6,115 nt of DNA from Leptospira noumeaensis (GTDB taxonomy: Bacteria > Spirochaetota > Leptospiria > Leptospirales > Leptospiraceae), in assembly GCF_004770765.1 (NCBI RefSeq), contig NZ_RQFK01000003.1, forward strand, positions 1 to 6,115, given 5' to 3'. Positions within the stretch are counted from its first letter, which is position 1. Every line of letters starts with the position of its first letter. Positions 1 to 5,053 of the stretch are shown one piece after another. The notes beneath the pieces were generated by a model. That model ran no database searches and was not told the DNA's origin. It saw only the letters and a program-made list of their open reading frames with translations. Position numbers and translations under genes: made by a program.

Positions 1-62
1 TCATAGATGTTTCGGTTTTCTTCTCTGAGATTACTTATTTACAAGATTGGTGTTTAGCATGT
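1..62 (-). other. Start of a further cassette, cut by the window edge
   Basis: This is the 5' end, on the minus strand, of another insert bounded by R1. Its first 19 bases read on the minus strand (starting in the R1 left core) are the same as those of the insert between R5 and R6: both plus strands carry GTTTAGCATGTCGTATAAC. A minus-strand ATG lies at 4-2, with a weak purine-rich stretch (GAGAAG) some 13 bases before it, so a gene could begin here, but only one codon is visible. An earlier ATG at the conserved end gives only nine codons before a stop. I see nothing else. Confidence 0.4.
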
Positions 63-229
63 CGTATAACGAACTCAGCTAACCGACGTAGGCTGGCCCT
101 GAGTCCCGGAACGGGACGTTAGGGACTGGAACGACGCTTGCGTAAGCAAGAGGAGTGCCAGAAGCCTATGTGCCGCAGGCCGAGCGAGGCCGGAAGTGCC
201 GAAGCGAAGTGGTTAGCGGTAGTTATACG
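63..229 (-). repeat. attC-like structured repeat, copy R1 (167 bp)
   Basis: The ends are CGTATAAC (63-70) and GTTATACG (222-229), exact inverted complements (R boxes). Inside them GCTAACC pairs with GGTTAGC (L boxes), leaving unpaired spacers of unequal size. Next, ACGTAGGCT pairs with AGCCTATGT. Within this stem are two hairpins: one with GTCCCG/CGGGAC and one with CTTGC-GTAA-GCAAG closed by CTGG/CCAG. A third hairpin (GGC/GCC type) lies to the right. The copy is GC-rich beside AT-rich inserts. It follows the stop codon of the helical-protein gene by 12 bases on the minus strand, as an attC site follows its cassette gene. Known attC sites are mostly shorter than this. A structured RNA or a dispersed intergenic repeat are the alternatives. 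Confidence 0.8.
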
Positions 230-241
230 CAGGAAAGGAGA

Positions 242-913
242 TTAATTATTATTTTGTATTTCTTTGATGATTTTTTCTAAAATTGGGCTTTTACATTCAT
301 CTAGAGTTAGTGTTCTACTACTTAATCCCGACTTAATGACAACAGTAAGTTCTTTTGATTCTGAACTGGAGCCTTCCCTTAAATAGAAGCCATCCTTGAG
401 AAGATAATATGAGAATAAACCTGATTTTTTCAATTCTTCATCTTTCTCATTGATTAGACTATTATACATATCAGGTAAAATTTCTTTGAATTTTATTCTT
501 TCAATCCAATCCCATGCTTTAGATTTAACTCTCTTGCTTTTATCATTTAGGACAATTTTAAATAGATTCAATTTTAAAGCTAATGGAGAATCTTTATCAA
601 CTGAAAGTATTGAGTTAAAGCGTACATGAGATTTAGAAGATTTTGACATTTCTATAACTTTTTCACAAGCCTTTTCACTAAATTGTGTAAGGTGTGCTAA
701 TAAATCCGTTCCATTTTCATATAATGGTCCCCTATGACTAGTAGCGACTAATGTTATTTTTTCCAATAGTTCGTGATCTTTGTAACCTCCATAACGATAG
801 TGATCAAAGGCATCATAAGCATCGATCATAGGTTGTACTAATTCCGGATATTTTGGAATTAGGTATTCTTCAATCCAGGATTTTATACGTTTTGTGTCTT
901 TTGTGTAATTCAA
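242..913 (-). CDS. Alpha-helical protein, HEAT-repeat-like, function unknown
   Basis: The 223-residue product is not one I recognise as a named family. The frame is open back into R2, but the best start is TTG at 913-911: it has the Shine-Dalgarno sequence AAGGAG at 921-926, seven bases upstream, and gives the N-terminus MNYTKDTKRIKSWIEEYL. Starts further upstream would translate the repeat itself. The protein is soluble, with no signal peptide or membrane segment. Residues about 95-175 look like successive amphipathic helix pairs (VRFNSILSV, ALKLNLFKIVL, AWDWIERIKF, EILPDMYNSL), suggesting an alpha-solenoid that binds a partner; this is inference from pattern only. The gene fills its insert: the start is 18 bases from R2 and the stop 12 bases from R1, so there is no room for a separate promoter. 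Confidence 0.75.
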   Translation of the reverse strand: MNYTKDTKRIKSWIEEYLIPKYPELVQPMIDAYDAFDHYRYGGYKDHELLEKITLVATSHRGPLYENGTDLLAHLTQFSEKACEKVIEMSKSSKSHVRFNSILSVDKDSPLALKLNLFKIVLNDKSKRVKSKAWDWIERIKFKEILPDMYNSLINEKDEELKKSGLFSYYLLKDGFYLREGSSSESKELTVVIKSGLSSRTLTLDECKSPILEKIIKEIQNNN

Positions 914-920
914 TTGAATT

Positions 921-926
921 CTCCTT
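921..926 (-). promoter_or_regulatory. Ribosome binding site AAGGAG deciding a TTG start
   Basis: AAGGAG on the minus strand lies seven bases before TTG at 913-911. It sits inside the end of the insert that is complementary to the sequence just after the gene's stop (CTCCTTTCC on the minus strand, 240-232). In a full-length transcript the site could therefore pair with its own 3' end. Confidence 0.7.
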
Positions 927-931
927 GCTTG

Positions 932-1098
932 CGTATAACGAACTAGACTAACCGACGTAGGCTGACCCTGAGTCCCGGAACGGGACGTTAGGGATTGGCA
1001 TGACGCTTGCGTAAGCAAGAGGAGTGCCAAAAGCCTATGTGTCGCAGACCGAACGAGGGCGTAAGTCCCGAAGTGAAGCGGTTAGTCGTTGTTAATTG
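932..1098 (-). repeat. attC-like structured repeat, copy R2 (167 bp)
   Basis: This is the same fold as the other copies: L boxes GACTAACCG/CGGTTAGTC, inner stem ACGTAGGCT/AGCCTATGT, a GTCCCG/CGGGAC hairpin, a CTTGC/GCAAG hairpin closed by TTGG/CCAA, and a GGG/CCC hairpin. TTGG/CCAA replaces CTGG/CCAG of R1, a paired change. The outer ends differ: CGTATAAC on the left but GTTAATTG on the right, so the two R boxes do not match beyond AAC/GTT. The right end instead matches the left end of R3, as expected if the right end belongs to the cassette between R2 and R3. Confidence 0.8.
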
Positions 1099-1454
1099 CA
1101 GTGCCAGAAATTTAGTATAGATAAGACTAAGAAAAGAGCAAATTGATCATCAGTATTTCTTATTCTTTCTATTTCCGAGCATCTCTTAATTTTCTTTTTT
1201 ATTTCTTTTTATCTTTTTCTGTCTTCAAAGAATGAGAAGCTAAAAAGAAGCAGAAGAGAATAGATCGAAAAAAATAGAATATACGTCAGTAACAAGACGA
1301 AGTTGTGAATTAAGACTTAAATTCGGAGAAAAGCTAACTATCACTTCATGGAATTATCTTAGATTCTCTTCTCTTATTTCTTAAAGTTTTGCTTTTTTCA
1401 TTTAGCGAGAATCTTTTAGAATTTCTTTTTTAATTTTTCGGGCATTGCAATTAA
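939..1454 (-). mobile_element. Gene cassette B: gene-less cassette plus R2
   Basis: The boundaries use the G/TT cleavage rule. The insert begins GTTAATTGCAGTGCCAGAAA (1091-1110) on the plus strand and its other end, complemented from 1455, reads GTTAATTGCAATGCCCGAAA: 18 of 20 bases match. The core AATT variant occurs at both ends of this cassette and nowhere else in the window, which ties the two ends together as one unit. Confidence 0.6.
1099..1447. other. Cassette body without a gene; polypyrimidine and polypurine blocks
   Basis: I find no credible coding region on either strand. The minus strand has only very short frames (for example nine codons from the ATG at 1446-1444, and MKKAKL). 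Plus-strand positions about 1152-1225 are pyrimidine-rich, 1226-1280 purine-rich, and 1360-1400 pyrimidine-rich again. A stem can form between 1203-1215 and 1237-1249 (TTCTTTTTA with TAAAAAGAA, then a mismatch, then CTT with AAG). AGAAGAGAAT at 1252-1261 is complementary to ATTCTCTTCT at 1363-1372. It could be a decayed cassette, a non-coding RNA, or a promoter or spacer cassette. Confidence 0.5.
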
Positions 1455-1612
1455 CGAACTAGGCTAATCGACGTTTCCCGACCCTGAGTCCCGCCGGGAC
1501 GTTAGGGACTGGCATGTAGCTTGCGTATGCGAGCGAATGCCAGAAGGGAAATGTGTCGCAGACCAAGCGAGGCCGTAAGTGCCGAAGCGCAGCGATTCGC
1601 CGTTGTTATGCG
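1448..1612 (-). repeat. attC-like structured repeat, copy R3 (165 bp)
   Basis: The ends are CAATTAAC (1448-1455) and GTTATGCG (1605-1612), not complementary to each other beyond the AAC/GTT. L boxes are GGCTAATCG/CGATTCGCC (eight of nine pair). The inner stem is ACGTTTCCC/GGGAAATGT, different in sequence from R1 and R2 but still paired. The first hairpin has a shortened loop (GTCCCGCCGGGAC). The second is GCTTGC-GTAT-GCGAGC. It follows the stop of the 107-residue gene by nine bases. Confidence 0.8.
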
Positions 1613-1621
1613 TAGTGGCGC

Positions 1622-1945
1622 TTATTTACCAATCCTTAAATATGTACCTGTTATTGAGCCAGTGTTATAGTGAAATTTTACAGCACTAAAATCGATTTGA
1701 ATTTGTTTTCCGTTTGTAGTAAATGACATTCTTGCTTTTGAACCAAAGCCATTGATATCTGGATTTAGCCAATCAAAAAAAAGGCTTCTAGTCACATCAT
1801 CATTTACATTAAAGCTAATTAGACCAGAAATATCTGTCTCAGCGTTGCTTGATTTTAGTATAATATTAGAAGCATCGAATGAAATTGATGTTCCATATTT
1901 TTCAATTAAATTTTTTGGCAGTTCTTCTATACTTATCTCACTCAT
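1622..1945 (-). CDS. Small hypothetical protein coupled to the HNH nuclease gene
   Basis: The 107-residue product is not recognised. It starts MSEISIEELPKNLIEKYG and then looks rich in short beta strands (SISFDASNIILKS, GLISFNVN, ARMSFTTNGKQIQIDFSAV, TGTYLRIGK). It has no signal peptide, membrane segment or cysteine. The ATG at 1945-1943 overlaps the TGA of the nuclease gene in ATGA, and AAGGAA at 1951-1956 lies five bases upstream, so translation is probably coupled and the two products made together. A role as partner, specificity subunit or inhibitor of the nuclease is possible but is inference from position only. The stop is nine bases before R3. Confidence 0.75.
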   Translation of the reverse strand: MSEISIEELPKNLIEKYGTSISFDASNIILKSSNAETDISGLISFNVNDDVTRSLFFDWLNPDINGFGSKARMSFTTNGKQIQIDFSAVKFHYNTGSITGTYLRIGK

Positions 1946-2670
1946 AAATATTCCTTGCTTTTGATAATAAAGTCAGAAACAGGTGCAGCTCCCCTTGTTG
2001 AATTACAATGTAAGCATGCAGTTTTTAAATTTCCAAATGAATTATCTCCACCTTGTGATATTGGTTGAATATGGTCTAATGTAGCAGAAAATCTTGTTAA
2101 TTGCTTATTGCAGTAAGTACATTTGTATAAGTCTCTTTCGAAGATTTTTAATCTATTTTCTTTGATATTATAAAAGTCAATTTCAGATTCTAAATTTTTG
2201 AGATTAACTTCTTTCTTTTCGATTTCTTCATGATTTTTCTTGTAAATCTGACAGATTTCAATTTCGTCAGGAATGTTAACTTTGTATAAAGTTCCTTCTC
2301 TATTTGGATCTCCCTGCTTTTCTATAGCCCCTTTTTTTTCTAATCCATCTAGACATTCTTTCACTGTTGCGTATGCTAATGATTCTGATTGACCACTTGA
2401 AGATTTAATCGTTCCAGCTTGAAGTCCTCGGACACTTACTCTGGTATATTGAACTCCGAATTTTAAAATTGAATTATTGAATAGATGAAAATATATAGCA
2501 AGTTCATTTGGAAGTAATTGCGGTTGGAGAAGTTCAATGATACTTGAAAGTATATCTGGTAACTCTAGTGACCCATATTGAAGATTAAAAGAAATATTTG
2601 TATCCTGAGATGAAATTTCTGCATTTATCTCATTTGCAAGTTCAATTATTTGATTTAGTTTTTCTTTCAT
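1942..2670 (-). CDS. HNH endonuclease with an N-terminal winged-helix-like domain
   Basis: The 242-residue product carries a classic zinc-linked HNH nuclease domain at its C-terminus: KCTYC (Cys184, Cys187), LDHIQPISQGG (Asp199, His200), then DNSFGNL (Asn214) and CLHCN (Cys219, Cys222, Asn223). The metal and catalytic residues expected of the family are all present, so it should cut DNA. Residues about 50-135 (ELAIYFHLFNN, ATVKECLDGLEKKGAIEK, GTLYKVNIP) resemble a winged helix-turn-helix, likely for DNA recognition. Residues 145-178 are charged and probably a coiled coil linking the two. The start ATG has AAGGA at 2675-2679, four bases upstream. It may be a restriction-type, defence or homing-type nuclease; the natural target cannot be read from sequence. 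The downstream gene overlaps it by four bases. Confidence 0.88.
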   Translation of the reverse strand: MKEKLNQIIELANEINAEISSQDTNISFNLQYGSLELPDILSSIIELLQPQLLPNELAIYFHLFNNSILKFGVQYTRVSVRGLQAGTIKSSSGQSESLAYATVKECLDGLEKKGAIEKQGDPNREGTLYKVNIPDEIEICQIYKKNHEEIEKKEVNLKNLESEIDFYNIKENRLKIFERDLYKCTYCNKQLTRFSATLDHIQPISQGGDNSFGNLKTACLHCNSTRGAAPVSDFIIKSKEYL

Positions 2671-2696
2671 GTAGTCCTTTTTAATTTAAGCCATTA

Positions 2697-2863
2697 CGCA
2701 TAACGAACTAGGGGAGACGACGTTCCCTGACCCTGAGTCCCGGAACGGGACGTTAGGGACTGGCACGTAGTTTGCGAATGCAAACGAGTGACAGAAAGGG
2801 AATGTGGCACAGCCCAAGCGAGGCCGTAAGTGCCGAAGCGCAGCGTTTCCCCGCTGTTATACG
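2697..2863 (-). repeat. attC-like structured repeat, copy R4 (167 bp)
   Basis: The ends are CGCATAAC (2697-2704) and GTTATACG (2856-2863). L boxes are GGGGAGACG/CGTTTCCCC, quite unlike R1 yet paired with one G-T wobble. The inner stem is ACGTTCCCT/AGGGAATGT. The second hairpin is GTTTGC (2770-2775) with GCAAAC (2780-2785), replacing the CTTGC/GCAAG of R1. The GTCCCG/CGGGAC hairpin is unchanged. A minus-strand frame of 76 codons crosses this copy, but it has no ribosome binding site and I do not call it a gene. Confidence 0.8.
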
Positions 2864-3031
2864 CTGTCGTGCATAGTTTATATCCATTTTTTGTATCGTT
2901 TTTATCGATCGAAAATGGATTCATTTTTGCAATAGCAATTATTTTGGAAAACTTATTTTGAATAGATGAATATTTATATAATTGGAATATATAAATGACA
3001 TTGAGTGATTTTGGTTAAAAAAAAATCTTAA
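2864..3031 (-). other. Intergenic tail of cassette D with an inverted repeat
   Basis: These bases lie downstream of the beta-propeller gene. ATCCATTTT at 2882-2890 is complementary to AAAATGGAT at 2912-2920 with a 21-base loop, in the right place for a transcript-end structure, but the stem is AT-rich and has no clear run of U after it. I see no gene here; the length suggests an eroded second reading frame or regulatory tail. Confidence 0.3.
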
Positions 3032-4072
3032 TTATTTATTAGATTCTGTTATTTTGAATATATGGCCTTTGCTGACAGATGTTATAATGGTATTTTCAAA
3101 GAAAATTAGACCGGAAATTCCGGCTTCACCGTTTATGTTTATTTGCCAATGTAAATTTCCATTTTCTTTATCTAAGCAAATAAGTTTTTTATCGTCGTTA
3201 ATAAAGATAATTTTTTCATCTAAAATTTCTGGTATGCTTTGAATTGCTCCTTGAGAACTAAATTTCCATTGTAAATCAGCATTTAACGTTCTGGTACCAA
3301 GAAAATTTCTTGCTTCAGTAATTTTGTATGCATAGAAAATCCCGGACGTATCTCCGAAATATATTGAATTTTCATCTGAAATTATTCTATATATAGTTTC
3401 TTTATTTTCTGTATTTATTTGTAAGAGCAATTTCCCATTAATTGCGTTATAGAATTTTATGATACCGTGACCTCCAACGACGATGTTCGATTGGAAATTA
3501 TTTGGATGAAAATTATAATTTCCTTTTTCGCTTGATTTCCAAATTGTAGATCCTGAATTTAAATCTCGACAAACGATTTTGTCTTCTGCACATTGATAAA
3601 CTTTATCTTCATAGATAAAAGGTATATAAGAATGTCCTTGATTATATACTCTCCATAAAACTTGTCTTTTATCGAAATCAAAACATATCGTTTCTTCTGT
3701 ACCCTGGATTCCACTAATAATTATTTTATTTTTATAAAGATTTGAGGTTTGCCCGTTTTTTTTCATACCTAAATCAAATTTTTCGACAGGGGAACCATTC
3801 TTGTGGTTTATTTCTATTAATTTTCCATCCATATAACAAATCAATACATTGTTATTTGGGGTTTTAAGTATGTTGTTTCCTACAAATGAATTTTCATATT
3901 TCCAAAGGATGGTAAAGTTGTGAATATTAAAACAAATTACCTCGTTGTGAGGGAAACCATCAATATTGTAATTGAATAGGACAATTAGTTTATCATCTAT
4001 TACTAATGGTTTTCGCGAGGTTATATCTCTTTTCCCTGAAAATTTGTATTCTAGTAATTTCGTTGCTTTCAT
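3032..4072 (-). CDS. PQQ-type beta-propeller repeat protein, cytoplasmic
   Basis: The 346-residue product is made almost wholly of repeats of the PQQ-enzyme or BamB-like propeller type, each ending in a strand, a turn with Asn/Asp-Gly or similar, and a Trp-Lys/Arg strand: VICFNIHNFTILWK (46-59), TICFDFDKRQVLWR (128-141), IVCRDLNSGSTIWK (166-179), IIKFYNAINGKLLLQ (204-218), about 245-270 ending LQWK, and LICLDKENGNLHWQ (297-310), with a weaker copy near 85-99. This predicts about seven blades. There is no signal peptide or lipobox, unlike BamB, so it probably stays in the cytoplasm as a binding scaffold. I see no PQQ-dependent dehydrogenase residues. No Shine-Dalgarno sequence precedes the ATG; TATAAT at 4076-4081 ends three bases before it, so the start or the expression mode is uncertain. 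It is the only gene of its cassette. Confidence 0.85.
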   Translation of the reverse strand: MKATKLLEYKFSGKRDITSRKPLVIDDKLIVLFNYNIDGFPHNEVICFNIHNFTILWKYENSFVGNNILKTPNNNVLICYMDGKLIEINHKNGSPVEKFDLGMKKNGQTSNLYKNKIIISGIQGTEETICFDFDKRQVLWRVYNQGHSYIPFIYEDKVYQCAEDKIVCRDLNSGSTIWKSSEKGNYNFHPNNFQSNIVVGGHGIIKFYNAINGKLLLQINTENKETIYRIISDENSIYFGDTSGIFYAYKITEARNFLGTRTLNADLQWKFSSQGAIQSIPEILDEKIIFINDDKKLICLDKENGNLHWQININGEAGISGLIFFENTIITSVSKGHIFKITESNK

Positions 4073-4123
4073 TTTATTATATATTTTGCTTGTTAATTTT
4101 TATAATTACGTTTTGCACGATTG

Positions 4124-4288
4124 CGTATAACGAACTAGTGGAGGCGACGTTCCCTGACCCTGAGTCCCAACGGGACGTTAGGGACTGGCACAGAGTTTGC
4201 GGATGCAAACGAGTGACAGAAAGGGAATGTGGCGCAGCCCAAGCGAGGCCGGCAGTGCCGAAGCGCAGCGTCTCCATGCTGTTATACG
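4124..4288 (-). repeat. attC-like structured repeat, copy R5 (165 bp)
   Basis: The ends are CGTATAAC (4124-4131) and GTTATACG (4281-4288). L boxes are GTGGAGGCG/CGTCTCCAT, fully paired on the plus strand if two G-T wobbles are allowed. The inner stem is ACGTTCCCT/AGGGAATGT as in R4, and the GTTTGC/GCAAAC hairpin is kept. The first hairpin loop is shortened (GTCCCAACGGGAC). It follows the cysteine-rich protein gene by 13 bases. R4 and R5 form a sequence subgroup; R1, R2 and R6 form another; R3 is intermediate. Confidence 0.8.
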
Positions 4289-4301
4289 ACGTGCCGGTAG
4301 T

Positions 4302-4595
4302 CTATTTATAATTTTTGTAGCAGATCGTTCTTGAACATTCACTTAAGCATGAGATTCTTATTTTTTTGGATATATCATTATCTATAGAATTAGTAAAAAT
4401 ACTGAAAAACATAGCATAGTTTGGAATGTTGTTACAGCTTTCATAACATTTTTTCTTGTCTTCGCAATCTTGAAACAAGTAGTTTCTATTAATTGAATAA
4501 TCGTATTCAGGTCTAAATTTTTCTTTTGATTGAACTATGTAATTAGGGTATAAAAATAAAAGTAGTATAAATAGAGTGTTAAGGGTTAATTTCAC
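4302..4595 (-). CDS. Small exported cysteine-rich protein
   Basis: The 97-residue product has a signal peptide (hydrophobic core LNTLFILLLFLYPNYIV, likely cut near residue 23 before KEKFRP). The mature part holds six cysteines at 44, 50, 54, 83, 87 and 92, spaced C-x5-C-x3-C and C-x3-C-x4-C, which suggests three disulphide bonds and a periplasmic or extracellular location. I do not recognise the family. The start is GTG at 4595-4593, overlapping the end of the lipoprotein gene by 17 bases; GGGAG lies about 12 bases upstream, rather far, so translation probably depends on the preceding gene. The stop is 13 bases before R5. The gene pair may form an envelope complex, by context only. Confidence 0.7.
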   Translation of the reverse strand: MKLTLNTLFILLLFLYPNYIVQSKEKFRPEYDYSINRNYLFQDCEDKKKCYESCNNIPNYAMFFSIFTNSIDNDISKKIRISCLSECSRTICYKNYK

Positions 4596-4998
4596 AAAGA
4601 TTTAGTTCTCCCTTTATTAAAGAGTCTTTGAGCAAAATAGTTTTTTTTAAATTACACAAAGTATCTTTAAAATTATCGATTTTATAAAGAAGTTCATCTG
4701 GTGCTTTTGGTTGAAAATTAAAAGCCGTAATGTTTTTCATGCACATTTGAAAATCTTTTCGATTATAATGAATATCTCTGTGGCAACCAAAGTCTACTTC
4801 CTCAAGGGGAAAAAGAAAATAGAAGGCTTGGTTTGGGAAATATTCAGCAGTTTTTAGAAAAATCACAGCCGAATATTCTTTTTCTGCATCATTAAGACTA
4901 ATTAGTGAGCCATCGTTAATACTTTGGTTTTTGACGCAGTTAATTAAAGTGAGAATGTTTAATAGAATTATAGTTTTAGTAAGAAAAAGTTTATTCAT
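4579..4998 (-). CDS. Putative lipoprotein with four further cysteines
   Basis: The 139-residue product starts MNKLFLTKTI, has a hydrophobic segment to residue 20 and a lipobox LINC with Cys21 as the likely lipid-bearing residue. The mature region has Cys72, Cys86, Cys115 and Cys135, consistent with two disulphide bonds. I recognise no domain. It is the first gene of the cassette, 55 bases from R6, and overlaps the cysteine-rich gene downstream by 17 bases. No good Shine-Dalgarno sequence precedes the ATG; the 5' side is very AT-rich, so a promoter could lie in the 55-base gap but I cannot define one. Lipoproteins with such short signals are common in spirochaetes. Confidence 0.72.
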   Translation of the reverse strand: MNKLFLTKTIILLNILTLINCVKNQSINDGSLISLNDAEKEYSAVIFLKTAEYFPNQAFYFLFPLEEVDFGCHRDIHYNRKDFQMCMKNITAFNFQPKAPDELLYKIDNFKDTLCNLKKTILLKDSLIKGELNLCEINP

Positions 4999-5053
4999 TT
5001 AATTATGTATTAATGTTAATTGTATTTTTTTGGAATGATGAAGTTTAGCATGT

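Larger units (their letters stand above)
70..938 (-). mobile_element. Gene cassette A: helical-protein gene plus R1
   Basis: Boundaries assume cleavage between G and TT in GTTATAC, as integron integrases do. Read on the minus strand the unit runs from the TT at 938-937, through the gene, to the G at 70. Its two ends outside the repeat core are complementary: GTTATACGCAGGAAAGGAG at 222-240 against the complement of 921-939 (GTTATACGCAAGCAAGGAG), 17 of 19 matching. In an excised circle these would pair and lengthen the stem of the R1 site. Confidence 0.6.
1455..2703 (-). mobile_element. Gene cassette C: HNH nuclease and partner plus R3
   Basis: The insert ends are GTTATGCGTAGTGGC (1605-1619) and the complement of 2690-2704, GTTATGCGTAATGGC: 14 of 15 match. 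The GTTATGCGT variant at the R3 right end is matched exactly at the R4 left end. Two genes overlap by four bases inside the unit. The first start codon is only 26 bases from R4. Confidence 0.6.
2704..4130 (-). mobile_element. Gene cassette D: beta-propeller gene plus R4
   Basis: The insert ends are GTTATACGCTGTCGTGCA (2856-2873) and the complement of 4114-4131, GTTATACGCAATCGTGCA: 16 of 18 match. This goes well beyond the R box and shows that the two insert ends belong together. The gene's stop lies about 170 bases from R4, farther than in the other cassettes. Confidence 0.6.

Noticed and set aside
63..229. Repeat as a MITE or insertion-sequence remnant with terminal inverted repeats
   Set aside because: No target duplication flanks the copies, and end complementarity runs across inserts rather than within copies such as R2.
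63..229. tRNA or other known structural RNA, because of the cloverleaf-like branching
   Set aside because: There is no acceptor end, anticodon arm or conserved T-loop; a novel RNA is not excluded but I see no promoter or terminator for one.
1752..1964. 70-codon plus-strand frame opposite the small partner gene
   Set aside because: It is antisense to the overlapping gene pair, which has clear start signals and a nuclease motif.
2694..2924. 76-codon minus-strand frame over R4
   Set aside because: Two thirds of it is the repeat, there is no ribosome site before its ATG, and the same peptide segment arises from the other copies.
3054..3242. 62-codon plus-strand frame
   Set aside because: It is the antisense of the last propeller blades.
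4076..4081. TATAAT just before the propeller gene as a promoter for a leaderless transcript
   Set aside because: No -35 box at the right distance, only three bases to the ATG, and the region is very AT-rich.
4077..4311. Frames over R5 on both strands (66 and 101 codons)
   Set aside because: They are by-products of the repeat and of the antisense of the beta-propeller gene, with no start signals.
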